This document shows, in pieces, positions 14,041 to 21,996 of a stretch of DNA of 21,996 nucleotides. Under the pieces are notes generated by a model. That model saw nothing but the letters and a program-made list of their open reading frames with translations, searched no databases and had not been told where the DNA came from. The stretch is from VRUB01 sp046758085. GTDB lineage: Bacteria; Pseudomonadota; Gammaproteobacteria; Acidiferrobacterales; SPGG2. The stretch is from the NCBI GenBank assembly GCA_046758085.1, contig JBHHZP010000053.1:1-21996 (forward strand), written 5' to 3'. Every line of letters begins with the position of its first letter. Positions within the stretch are counted from its first letter, which is position 1. Both the position numbers and the translations under genes were made by a program.

Positions 14041-15162
14041 TCAGCGTCCGGTCTCCACATGCAGCTGCATGATCTGCAGTAAGCGCATGCGATCGATCCA
14101 CCCTTCGATGGCCTCGTCCCTGCCGACCGGAACCTGATTGAACGAGAACTGGTGCATCAGGCGCATCACCTCCATGATCGGCGTGTCGGGACGCACCACG
14201 CGCAGGTCGTGTGCGGGCGTCATTACGTCACGCACGCGATAGCTCCCCCACTGCGTGCGTCCGATCTTGCGCGAATCCGTAAGCGTGACGAGCCCCACAA
14301 CGCGGTCGTTCTCCGTCACCAGGCTCGCGCGCTCGCCGGCAGTCAGCACCTGGTGGTCTATCCAATCCGAAATGCTCGTCGCAGCCGGCACCTTGGGCAC
14401 GTCGTGTTCCATGATGTCGCTGGCGGTGACGCCGCGCAGTGCCTGGCGCAAGGTGAAGTCCCGCGCGCTGGCCTCGACTGCCGTGAGCAGAAACCAGCCG
14501 ATCGCGGCCAGCCACAGACCATTTAATAAGAAGCCGGTCGTAATCACGGTAAACAGGCCCAGGAGCACTAACCCGTGAGCAACGATCTTGCCGCCCACGA
14601 ATGCCCACTGCATGCCACGTCGTGCATCCCCGGTGATGCCCCAGACGATGGCACGGAACACACGGCCACCGTCAAGCGGAAAACCGGGCAAGAGATTAAA
14701 CAGCGCGACGGCGAGATTGATCTGCGCAAGCCAGCTGCACGCCACCGCAACGGGCTCGCTGAGTGACTGAGCATATATCGCGAACAAGTAAAAAAGTACC
14801 GCGAGCAGAAAACTGACCGTGGGCCCTGCAATCGCAATCCAGAACTCCGTGGCGGCGGAGTCGGCATCCTTCTCCGTTTGTGCCACACCACCGAATATGA
14901 ACAAGGTAATCGCGCGCACCGGGATCCCGCGGGAGATCGCGACCAGGCTGTGACCGAGCTCGTGCAACACGATACTGGCAAAAAACACGAGGCTGGTCGT
15001 GATCGCCGTCACCAGCGCCGTGCCCCGGCCCCACTCCGCGTGCGCCGCCTGGAACACGCTGGTCAGACTAAAAGCAAGCAGCAAGAAAATCACGAACCAG
15101 GTGAAGTGCACACCGATTCGAATGCCGGCGACCGTCCCAAGACGGAATGATGACTCAAGCAT
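14041..15162 (-). CDS. M50-family (site-2-type) membrane metalloprotease with CBS domains
   Basis: The 373-residue integral membrane protein is a zinc protease cutting substrates in or near the membrane. HELGH (residues 67-71) provides two zinc ligands and the catalytic Glu; NLLPGFPLDGGR (156-167) provides the third ligand. Membrane segments surround these, with further hydrophobic spans at about 105-150 and 185-230. The C-terminal third (about 245-365) is a CBS pair, with DIMEHDVPKVPAATSISDWI and VRDVMTPAHDLRVV, so activity may respond to a nucleotide. This is the SpoIVFB-like CBS group, not RseP, as there is no PDZ domain. The ATG at 15162 has AAGG upstream. Substrate is unknown. Confidence 0.88.
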   Translation of the reverse strand: MLESSFRLGTVAGIRIGVHFTWFVIFLLLAFSLTSVFQAAHAEWGRGTALVTAITTSLVFFASIVLHELGHSLVAISRGIPVRAITLFIFGGVAQTEKDADSAATEFWIAIAGPTVSFLLAVLFYLFAIYAQSLSEPVAVACSWLAQINLAVALFNLLPGFPLDGGRVFRAIVWGITGDARRGMQWAFVGGKIVAHGLVLLGLFTVITTGFLLNGLWLAAIGWFLLTAVEASARDFTLRQALRGVTASDIMEHDVPKVPAATSISDWIDHQVLTAGERASLVTENDRVVGLVTLTDSRKIGRTQWGSYRVRDVMTPAHDLRVVRPDTPIMEVMRLMHQFSFNQVPVGRDEAIEGWIDRMRLLQIMQLHVETGR

Positions 15163-15236
15163 GCGGTCGACCTTGGTAATTTTGTACGCTTATAGGATCC
15201 CGGGCCCTGGAATTGTACCGGCCCCGGTGGACTTTC

Positions 15237-17693
15237 TCAGTCGTCTGCAACCGGGGGCCTCGATTTGGTTTGGCGGGCTGCGGGCTGCGGGCGCTTGCGG
15301 GGCGGTGTCTTGCTCAATGTGGGAAGACCTTTTTGCGCGGCAGCCCATGTCCGGACATGGATGTCACGTTGTGGGAACGGGATCTCGATGCCATGCTCGC
15401 GAAACGCCTTATCGATTGCGAAGTTCAGATCGCTGATCACCAGCAGCCGGTAATCGATGTGCTCTATGTGGCAACGCAGCTCGAAATCGAGCGAGCTGTC
15501 GCCGAAGCCGAGAAACAGCACCTGCGGCTCCGGCGCGGATCCGTCCTTGATGATCATGTCGTGCCCGCTGGCCACTTCGAGCAGTATGTCTCTGACCTTT
15601 TCCGTGTCGCTGCCGTAGGCGACGCCTACGCGTGCCTTTATCCGGCCCAGCGGATCGTACAGCATCCAGTTCGTGACCTGGTTTGCAATCAAGTCGGAGT
15701 TCGGGACGATGACGTCAGCGCGATCAAAGGTCTGGATCTGGGTGGAGCGGATCCGGATGCGTTTGACAAACCCCTCCGTCTCGCCCACCACCACCCAGTC
15801 ACCGGTCTTGATCGGGCGCTCGAACAGCAGAATCAGGCCCGAAACGAAGTTGTTGACCACGTTCTGCAGCCCGAAACCGATGCCCACCGAGAGCGCACCG
15901 ACTATGATGGCGAGATTGGTGAACTCAACCCCGGAGATCGAGAGCGCGACAATAAAGGCGATGGTGATGCCGATATAACCGCTCATCGTGACCGTCGCTT
16001 CGCGTGCACCGCGATCCATGCGCGTCCTCGGCAACCAATGCCGCGCCAGGCGGCTGCGGATCCAGCCGCTCAGGGCCAGCAGCACCGAAAGAATGAGAAT
16101 GGCGAGCACGATGCGCGACGGATTGATCGTAAGAGAACCGACCGTGAAGCCCTCCGCCGCAAGTGCGTACAGCCGATCCAGACGCGCTTCCGGTAGGCCC
16201 CAGATATAGAGCAGCGCGACCAGGAACGTAGCCCAGATAAACGAGGCGACAATGAAGCGCATCCACGTCAGTCCCGTCATATGGTCGCCCGGCTTTAGGG
16301 CCAACTCCTTACGCACACGGCGGTGCCAGGCGTAACGCCCCGCGTCCAGGCCGTCAAAGAGATCGCGAAACAGATGCAGCAGAAGCTTCAGGATACCGAA
16401 CGCGATAAGCGTTCCGGCGACATCGCGTAACGCCCAGATAGAAAGATTGCCGTAACCCACCAGCTCCGCGGCGATCGCGGTAATCAGCACCAGCAGCAGG
16501 ATCACGCGCAGCCAGAGTGTTTTCGCCAACGCCGGGATACGGCCAAGCAGATAGAGCGCCCACACGAGGTTCAAGAAGGCGAGGATCGCAAACACGGCCC
16601 GCGCGAGCAGCAAGAACGGTAGCGGCAGGCTCTGGGTCAATACCGTTGCCAACACCAGGTAAAGGGCAAACACCAGCACCAGGAAGGTCTTCAGGCTGAT
16701 CGCGAGCGCCCTGCCGACGTCCTGTGGCACGTTCCAAAAGACTTCGCCCGGCGCGAAGGGCGCCAGAAACACGTGGATCACTGTCGCCATAAGAAAATAC
16801 GCCGGCAGGCCGAACGCCACAACACCGAGAACCGGTAGCGTGCGGGGGCCGAGAGTGAAATAAAAGAAAAACGCGGCCGCTGCGATGCTAAAGAGCAGGT
16901 AGGGCGCGTAGTGAGCTGATGCGGTGACCAGCGATCGGCCGAGTTGGCCCGCGAGGCTGCTGTGCCAGCGGTGACGCCGAGCCCAGCCCATTATCTGCCG
17001 TCTGAGCAGCGCGCCCAGCGCCGTCGCCACGACGAGCACAAGAACAAGGACCCCCAGCTCGGTGGATGAGGCCTGCGCCAGCACGCTGCGCGTAGTGATG
17101 AACGTCTTTGCCGCTTCCACCAGCACCCCGAGTGCGAGCCGCTCGTCTCCCAGCATGGCCACGATGGTCGGGCCGCGGGCGAATAGGCGCTGCGCTCGCA
17201 ACCGATCTTGCAGGCTGGCAATCTTGGGCAGCAGGTCGCTACTGCGCTGGATCAGTACCTGACAGGTGGCGAGCCGGTTTTCCAGTCGGGTCTTCTCTTT
17301 CTCCAGCGCCTTGCGCTGGCGCACTACCTCCGGCGGCTCGCCCTTACCCAGCACACCCAGGTTGTATAGATCCTCGTTGATCTTCTGCAGCGCCTTCTCG
17401 GCTTTGGGAACGCACGCGCTAGCGACACTCTTGATGGCCGTCAACGTCTTGAGCCAGCCGCTGAGCGTTTGTTCGCCCGCCGGGGCGCGTGCCATTGCAC
17501 GCTCGATCTGGCCCACCTCTCTAGTCAGGTCTTGCGGTTGCCGCTCCTTGCTCTCCTCTTGCGCCCACAGGACAGTGTTAAAAGTAAGCGCGATGCACAC
17601 GAGCAAGACGAGTCCGGCCCAATGCAGCAGGCGCGGGCGCGATAGCATGACGCCTGTGGCGGGCACCGTAGCGGATGTGATTCGACGTTGCAT
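15237..17693 (-). CDS. Large MscS-type mechanosensitive channel
   Basis: The protein of about 818 residues should open under membrane tension and release small solutes during osmotic downshock. An N-terminal signal segment ending near VLWAQ leads to a charged, helical, probably coiled-coil periplasmic region (about residues 47-200) and many membrane helices (about 210-580). The MscS core follows: the pore helix in GALSVGIGFGLQNVVNNFVSG, the ERPIKTGDWVVVGETEG beta domain, the PNSDLIANQVTNW segment, and a C-terminal alpha/beta vestibule. E. coli MscS has 286 residues, so this is an extended form like MscM or YbdG-type relatives. The tail is rich in Pro, Lys and Arg. The start is uncertain: the ATG at 17693 lacks a good ribosome site, and an ATG at 17648 gives a more compact signal peptide. 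Confidence 0.88.
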   Translation of the reverse strand: MQRRITSATVPATGVMLSRPRLLHWAGLVLLVCIALTFNTVLWAQEESKERQPQDLTREVGQIERAMARAPAGEQTLSGWLKTLTAIKSVASACVPKAEKALQKINEDLYNLGVLGKGEPPEVVRQRKALEKEKTRLENRLATCQVLIQRSSDLLPKIASLQDRLRAQRLFARGPTIVAMLGDERLALGVLVEAAKTFITTRSVLAQASSTELGVLVLVLVVATALGALLRRQIMGWARRHRWHSSLAGQLGRSLVTASAHYAPYLLFSIAAAAFFFYFTLGPRTLPVLGVVAFGLPAYFLMATVIHVFLAPFAPGEVFWNVPQDVGRALAISLKTFLVLVFALYLVLATVLTQSLPLPFLLLARAVFAILAFLNLVWALYLLGRIPALAKTLWLRVILLLVLITAIAAELVGYGNLSIWALRDVAGTLIAFGILKLLLHLFRDLFDGLDAGRYAWHRRVRKELALKPGDHMTGLTWMRFIVASFIWATFLVALLYIWGLPEARLDRLYALAAEGFTVGSLTINPSRIVLAILILSVLLALSGWIRSRLARHWLPRTRMDRGAREATVTMSGYIGITIAFIVALSISGVEFTNLAIIVGALSVGIGFGLQNVVNNFVSGLILLFERPIKTGDWVVVGETEGFVKRIRIRSTQIQTFDRADVIVPNSDLIANQVTNWMLYDPLGRIKARVGVAYGSDTEKVRDILLEVASGHDMIIKDGSAPEPQVLFLGFGDSSLDFELRCHIEHIDYRLLVISDLNFAIDKAFREHGIEIPFPQRDIHVRTWAAAQKGLPTLSKTPPRKRPQPAARQTKSRPPVADD

Positions 17694-17959
17694 CAAGGTT
17701 GGCCGGGTGTCCGTTTTCGGACGGCGCTAGGGTATTCGAAGCCGGTCGCAGCGACAAGCCAAAGACGCTCGCTGTGCGATTTCACACGACAAAACGCTTA
17801 ATCCCTTTATTGGGCTCGAGCGGGAGTTAATGTGACAGCAGCGAGCGGGCACGGATTACTACTTGGCTCCCGCACCCATCCACCACCCATGCCCTATAAG
17901 GCTGGCCGGCACCGTCTACACTTTTCATTAATGTCTTGAAAGCGACGGACGGTTGTGCC

Positions 17960-19861
17960 GTGAAGACGCGCAGGAAGCACAGACCGAGCATTGCACTACT
18001 CATTTTCGGTTTGATCTTTGCCGGAATCGGCGTGGGTATCGGTATTTTCGGCCCCGGCGCGAGCCTGGTGGAATGGGCGGACAGGCAAGACTGGCAACCC
18101 GTAAATGCGATAGTGCTGTCGGCCGAGCTGCGCCAGCACCGGGGCGACAAGGGCAGCATCAGCTATGAGGCAGCAACGGTCTATCGCTACCAATACCGCG
18201 GGCGCTCCTACACCGGCGATCGCGTCGGCATCAGCACCGGCAGCGATAACGTGGGTGACTGGCACCAGAATTGGTATGCGCGCTTGCGCACCGCCATGCG
18301 CGTGGGTACCCCCATTACGGTCTGGATCGACCCCGATGATCCCTCGCGATCGATTATCGACCGCGAGCTGCGCTGGGGCAAACTTGGTTTTCTGCTCGTG
18401 TTCGTCGCGGTCTTCGGCGGTGCAGGCGCTTTTATAATCTGGCTTGCGCTGCGCCGGCCGGCGGCGAAGTCACCCGCACCCGCCGGCCAGCCGTGGCTCG
18501 CGAACCCCGCCTGGCGCAACGGTCAGGTGCGCTCCAGCGCACATGCCGTCTTATGGGCGAGCTGGGGCATCGCGCTGTTTTGGAATGCCGTCTCCGCGCC
18601 AGCGCTCCTTGCGCTGCCGCGGGAAATGGGCCACGGTAATTATCCCGCGTTGCTTGTTCTGCTTTTTCCGCTCGTCGGAATCGGCATGATCGTGTTTGCG
18701 CTACGCAAGACCCTGGAGTGGCGCCGCTTCGGTCCGGTGGTGCTGACGCTTGAACCCTTCCCGGGCGTGACCGGCGGCAATGTGGGTGGCTATCTGGAGC
18801 TGCGCTTGCCCTATCGGCCGGAGTATAAGTTTGCCGTGACGCTCACCTGCAGTCATGTGCGCCGGCGCCGCAGCGGAAACCGCAATCGCACGTTCGAGAG
18901 CGTAGTCTGGCAGGACGAGCAGCTCGCTCGGGTCGAGCCCGGTCTACGCGGTGCGCGTGCGCGTTTCAGCTTCCGGGTGCCGCCCGACCAACCGCAAAGC
19001 GAAGAGCCCTCTGACAGCTACCACAAGTGGGCCGTGCACGTGCGCGCGGCATTGCCGGGGATTAACCTTGACCGTATGTTTGTGGTCCCGGTTTACCGGA
19101 CCCCGCGCTCGGCGGCCGTGGGGCAGGCGACTGCGGCTGCCGCAGAGCAAGCTCCAATCACGGTCCCCGCCACCGCGGTGCATATCAGCCACGCCGCTGG
19201 CGCCACCCGGTTTTACTATCCGCTGTTTCGACAGCTCGGCGCAGGCATCGGCTTGTTGCTGGTCGGTACCATTTTCGCCGGCGCTACGGCCTACATGATC
19301 TACGAGGTCTCGAGCGCACGCGGGTTTCATGCCGTACTCACCATGATGGTCCTGGTATTCGGTGCGACGTCAGTGGCCATCGTGCTCGGCGCACTCTATG
19401 TGCTTGGCAACAGCCTGACGGTGGATGTAAGTGCGCGCGGCGTCACGGTGACCCGGCGCGTGTTCGGCGTACCGTTCCAGCGACACATCGGCCTGAATGA
19501 CGTGCGCACGATCGACACCCAGCTAGGCATGCAAACAAGCAGTGGATCGACGACCACCGCCTATTACACCGTCAAGCTGGTGCTCAAAGACGGCAAGAAG
19601 GTCACGATCGGCGACAATTTAAAAGGCGCGAGTGTGGCCGATTCATTGAAACGTCGCATCAGCGATGCAACCGGGCTGCGCGCGGATCACGATGCGCCGC
19701 AACCGCATATGACACGTCCCGCGCTCAAGGACCTGCCCGCCGATGAAAAGGCCAAGCGCGTTGCGCGCTCGATGCGCATCGCGGCTGCCGTACTGGGGTT
19801 GACATTTACGGCGGCGTTCTTCTTCGAGTTCTGGGAGTTTTTCTCCGATTTTCTCAATTAG
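17960..19861 (+). CDS. DUF3592 multi-span membrane protein
   Basis: The 633-residue protein is of unknown function. A first membrane helix (IALLIFGLIFAGIGVGIGIFG) is followed by a DUF3592 domain (about residues 40-135: QPVNAIVLSAELRQH, YRYQYRGRSYTGDRVG, VWIDPDDPSRS) and a second helix. Then come a hydrophobic pair (about 195-265), a soluble beta-rich domain (about 270-395), two more helices (about 420-495), a PH-like beta domain (about 500-590, with LTVDVSARGVTVTRRVFGVPFQRHI) and a C-terminal hydrophobic stretch ending WEFFSDFLN. The GTG at 17960 has GGACGG before it; the TTG at 17936 has none. It diverges from the mechanosensitive channel gene. djlA follows 110 bp downstream on the same strand. 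Confidence 0.8.
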   Translation: MKTRRKHRPSIALLIFGLIFAGIGVGIGIFGPGASLVEWADRQDWQPVNAIVLSAELRQHRGDKGSISYEAATVYRYQYRGRSYTGDRVGISTGSDNVGDWHQNWYARLRTAMRVGTPITVWIDPDDPSRSIIDRELRWGKLGFLLVFVAVFGGAGAFIIWLALRRPAAKSPAPAGQPWLANPAWRNGQVRSSAHAVLWASWGIALFWNAVSAPALLALPREMGHGNYPALLVLLFPLVGIGMIVFALRKTLEWRRFGPVVLTLEPFPGVTGGNVGGYLELRLPYRPEYKFAVTLTCSHVRRRRSGNRNRTFESVVWQDEQLARVEPGLRGARARFSFRVPPDQPQSEEPSDSYHKWAVHVRAALPGINLDRMFVVPVYRTPRSAAVGQATAAAAEQAPITVPATAVHISHAAGATRFYYPLFRQLGAGIGLLLVGTIFAGATAYMIYEVSSARGFHAVLTMMVLVFGATSVAIVLGALYVLGNSLTVDVSARGVTVTRRVFGVPFQRHIGLNDVRTIDTQLGMQTSSGSTTTAYYTVKLVLKDGKKVTIGDNLKGASVADSLKRRISDATGLRADHDAPQPHMTRPALKDLPADEKAKRVARSMRIAAAVLGLTFTAAFFFEFWEFFSDFLN

Positions 19862-19971
19862 CTCGTTTCCCGCCGCTTGCGTGTCTGCTCTTCGCACTGG
19901 TAACGTTCACTGTTGCCTGTGATCCCGTCTTACTTGAATATTGAATCTTCTCGCTTGTACCTGACCTTCTA

Positions 19972-20778
19972 ATGGCTTGGTGGGGAAAACTCATCGGTGG
20001 CGCTTTCGGCTTCATGCTCGGGGGGCCGTTGGGGGCGATCATGGGCGCCGCGCTTGGCCATCAGGTCGACGCGGTGGTGGGCGGTCGCGTGGGTGCACGC
20101 TACCGGATCGGCGATCAGGAAAGGGTGCAGGCGGCCTTCTTCACCGCGACTTTCTCGGTCATGGGTCACGTCGCCAAGGCGGACGGGCGCGTATCCCCGC
20201 AGGAGATCTCCATGGCCCAGGCGGTAATGGCGCAGATGGGCTTGTCTGCGGAACAGCGCGCCGCCGCCATCAAGCTCTTCAACGCGGGCAAACAGGCGAG
20301 CTTTCCGTTAGATGAGGTGCTCGAGCAGTTCCGGCGCGAGTGTCACCATCGCCATACGGTAATGCGGATGTTCCTGGAGATCCAGTTACAGGCTGCGTTC
20401 GCGGACCAACGCCTTGATGCAGCCGAGCGTCGAGTGCTGCAGCATATCTTCGAGCGCCTGGGTTTCTCCCGCGAGGAGTTCGAGCACCTGGTCGCCATGA
20501 TTCGCGGCACACAGCATTATCACGATTATTACACCGGCGCCGAGCCTAGGGTGCCGAAACCATTACTGGCGGACGCGTACGCAGTACTCGGTGTGTCAAA
20601 AGACGCAACCGATGCAGAAATCAAGAAATCCTATCGGCGTCTAATGAGCCAGCATCATCCAGATAAACTTGTCGCCAAGGGACTACCCGAAGAAATGATG
20701 AAGGTCGCAAAGGAAAAGGTGCAAGAGATCAACCGCGCATACGATCAGATCCAGGAAGCCGGGCGGCGGTTGCATTGA
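19972..20778 (+). CDS. djlA: Membrane-anchored DnaJ-like co-chaperone DjlA
   Basis: The 268-residue protein stimulates DnaK ATPase activity at the inner membrane. It has the family layout: an N-terminal glycine-rich membrane helix (residues 4-30), a TerB-like helical domain (about 50-180, with VMGHVAKADGRVSPQEI), a short linker, and a C-terminal J-domain (201-266) with the essential HPD at 229-231 in QHHPDKL. E. coli DjlA is 271 residues with the same order. The ATG at 19972 fits the conserved start (MxWWGK); a ribosome site is not evident. It converges with the EAL gene. Confidence 0.95.
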   Translation: MAWWGKLIGGAFGFMLGGPLGAIMGAALGHQVDAVVGGRVGARYRIGDQERVQAAFFTATFSVMGHVAKADGRVSPQEISMAQAVMAQMGLSAEQRAAAIKLFNAGKQASFPLDEVLEQFRRECHHRHTVMRMFLEIQLQAAFADQRLDAAERRVLQHIFERLGFSREEFEHLVAMIRGTQHYHDYYTGAEPRVPKPLLADAYAVLGVSKDATDAEIKKSYRRLMSQHHPDKLVAKGLPEEMMKVAKEKVQEINRAYDQIQEAGRRLH

Positions 20779-20872
20779 TTCGTTACTGGAAGGACAGACT
20801 CGTGCAGATCAATCCGAGCGGTGGTGTTCTGTCACCTTACTCCGAGATATGTCCAGCACACTGATGGCAAAG

Positions 20873-21996
20873 TCACCCTGTGTTACGCTTGAACCACGTC
20901 CACTCGCTTGTTCGAACCAGTCGTAACAACTCAGCCGATGGCAATGGTTCACTTATGTAATATCCTTGCACCTTGTCGCAGCCGATCGCATCCAGGAAAT
21001 GCAGTGCGCCCTGGTTCTCGATACCCTCAGCACAGACACTGAGCCCCAAATTGTGAGCTAAATCGATAATCGAGCGCACGACCAGCTTAGCTTCCTCGTT
21101 TCTACCAATCTCGATCACTAGTGACTTATCGATCTTTAACTCGTTGAACGGCATACGACACAATTCAACGAAGGACGAAAAACCCGTTCCAAAGTCATCT
21201 AGGGATAGCCCAATGTCCTTGATACGAAATCGAGTAAGAATCTCCATGGTTCGCGCCGTATTGGCCATCGCCGCCCTCTCGGTAATTTCGAGAACCAGCC
21301 TTGAGCCAGGAACCTTATGTTTTCCAAGCTCGTGCGCAATTCGGTCAGGCAGCTCCAAGTGACCGAGAAGTTGGGTCGCGAGGTTCACGGCGACAGATAA
21401 AGACAAACCCTCATGTTGCCATTGTGCGATTTGTTTGACGACAACATGCACAACATAATCGGTCAACCGGACAATCAGACCGCTCTCCTCCGCCAAAGGG
21501 ATAAATTCGTCTGGCGCCAGCAGCCCGTACTGAGGGTGATCCCATCGCACCAACGCCTCGACTGATTCTATGGCCGGCCCTTTTTCGGATTTCAGGCTGA
21601 CTTTCGGCTGGTAATGGACAACTAGTTGGCCCTTCTTGATTGCCTCGCCGAGACCTTCAGCGGTTGTCGCTTGCCCTACTTTCGAGACATTCCTGAATAA
21701 TGCCTCCAAGTCAGAAATCATGATGGGTTTGTGCAGAACCCCTGCCATATGCAGTCCGTGAGCCTCGCCAAGGCGCTTTGCCGTCGCCAGAACCTTGGGT
21801 TCAACGCCGCTGGCTACAAATATTTGCGCGCCGCAATTATCCCTGGCCAACAGCCGGAGCAACTCGATACCATCTGCCTGAGGCATGACCAGATCGAGAA
21901 TGATTATGGTCGGAGCAAACGAGCGGTAGCCGTCACGGAATTCTCTTGTGCTGGTTGCAATCTTGACGTCGAAGCCGTTTTCTTCGGCGACCACCG
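20873..21996 (-). CDS. Receiver-EAL response regulator, c-di-GMP phosphodiesterase (5' end missing)
   Basis: The visible 373 codons hold most of a receiver domain and a complete EAL domain; the start lies beyond the window. The receiver part has the phospho-acceptor Asp in IIILDLVMPQADG, the FVASG switch segment and LHKP lysine, but the first strand and its acidic pair are cut off, so the in-frame GTG at 21994 is not the true start. The EAL domain keeps its catalytic and metal-binding motifs: EALVRW, AVNLATQLL, LEITERA, LSLDDFGTGFSS, ELKIDKSLV, AEGIEN and QGYYISEPLP. It should hydrolyse c-di-GMP to pGpG under control of a sensor kinase. No GGDEF domain is seen in this part. Confidence 0.92.
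   Translation of the reverse strand, partial: VVAEENGFDVKIATSTREFRDGYRSFAPTIIILDLVMPQADGIELLRLLARDNCGAQIFVASGVEPKVLATAKRLGEAHGLHMAGVLHKPIMISDLEALFRNVSKVGQATTAEGLGEAIKKGQLVVHYQPKVSLKSEKGPAIESVEALVRWDHPQYGLLAPDEFIPLAEESGLIVRLTDYVVHVVVKQIAQWQHEGLSLSVAVNLATQLLGHLELPDRIAHELGKHKVPGSRLVLEITERAAMANTARTMEILTRFRIKDIGLSLDDFGTGFSSFVELCRMPFNELKIDKSLVIEIGRNEEAKLVVRSIIDLAHNLGLSVCAEGIENQGALHFLDAIGCDKVQGYYISEPLPSAELLRLVRTSEWTWFKRNTG

Noticed and set aside
15202..15224. GGGCC/GGCCC stem between the protease and channel genes considered as a terminator
   Set aside because: Short stem, long loop and no T-tract.
15213..16196. Long plus-strand frame opposite the mechanosensitive channel
   Set aside because: It is antisense to the conserved MscS core and lacks any motif.
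17709..17722. GTCCG-TTTT-CGGAC hairpin before the channel gene
   Set aside because: Only five base pairs. It is real symmetry but too short to call a regulatory site or terminator.
17773..17786. TGTG...CACA inverted repeat considered as a CRP site
   Set aside because: The spacing between half-sites is 6 rather than 8 bp and the flanking bases do not fit.

Overview
This high-GC, gene-dense window has 17 supported coding regions. It looks like a gammaproteobacterial sulfur oxidiser, perhaps near Chromatiales or Acidiferrobacterales. That placement is inferred from a sulfide dehydrogenase pair (fccA-fccB), a DjlA co-chaperone, a tripartite RND pump and several families of short intergenic repeats. 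No rRNA, tRNA, CRISPR array, insertion sequence or phage gene is seen.

Positions 1-5106: the 5' end of a sugar-type ABC permease (minus, cut by the window edge) and a sugar-type solute-binding protein (minus, 3153-4517) probably belong to one importer. Between them lie an inverted lytic transglycosylase gene with two periplasmic sensor domains (MltF-like, plus, 420-2537) and about 600 bp of repeat-rich non-coding DNA. The binding-protein gene ends a tight minus-strand cluster that begins with a DUF1992 protein and a 61-residue membrane protein.

Positions 5352-7505: a NUDIX hydrolase lies downstream of a ribbon-helix-helix/PIN toxin-antitoxin pair. A 19-bp inverted repeat overlaps the antitoxin start, and a copy differing by one base lies about 200 bp away, facing the other way towards a small unrecognised gene (6941-7126).

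Positions 7506-11665: an adaptor and RND permease pair (minus, overlapping by 4 bp). The proton-relay residues of the permease are atypical, and its last codons lie in a dispersed CT-rich repeat. Positions 11666-12157 are non-coding, with an inverted-repeat element and the fcc terminator.

Positions 12158-15162: fccA (monoheme cytochrome c) and fccB (FAD subunit), preceded by about 260 bp with several symmetric sites, then an M50 site-2-type protease with CBS domains. Positions 15237-17693: a large MscS-type mechanosensitive channel.

Positions 17960-21996: a multi-span DUF3592 membrane protein and djlA on the plus strand, converging on the 3' end of a receiver-EAL c-di-GMP phosphodiesterase that runs off the window.

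Most genes belong to ordinary envelope, transport, stress and sulfur-oxidation families. The least explained parts are the paired operators and orphan gene near 6.5-7.1 kb, the double-sensor transglycosylase, and the repeats that have become part of genes. I did not find a convincing new multi-gene system.
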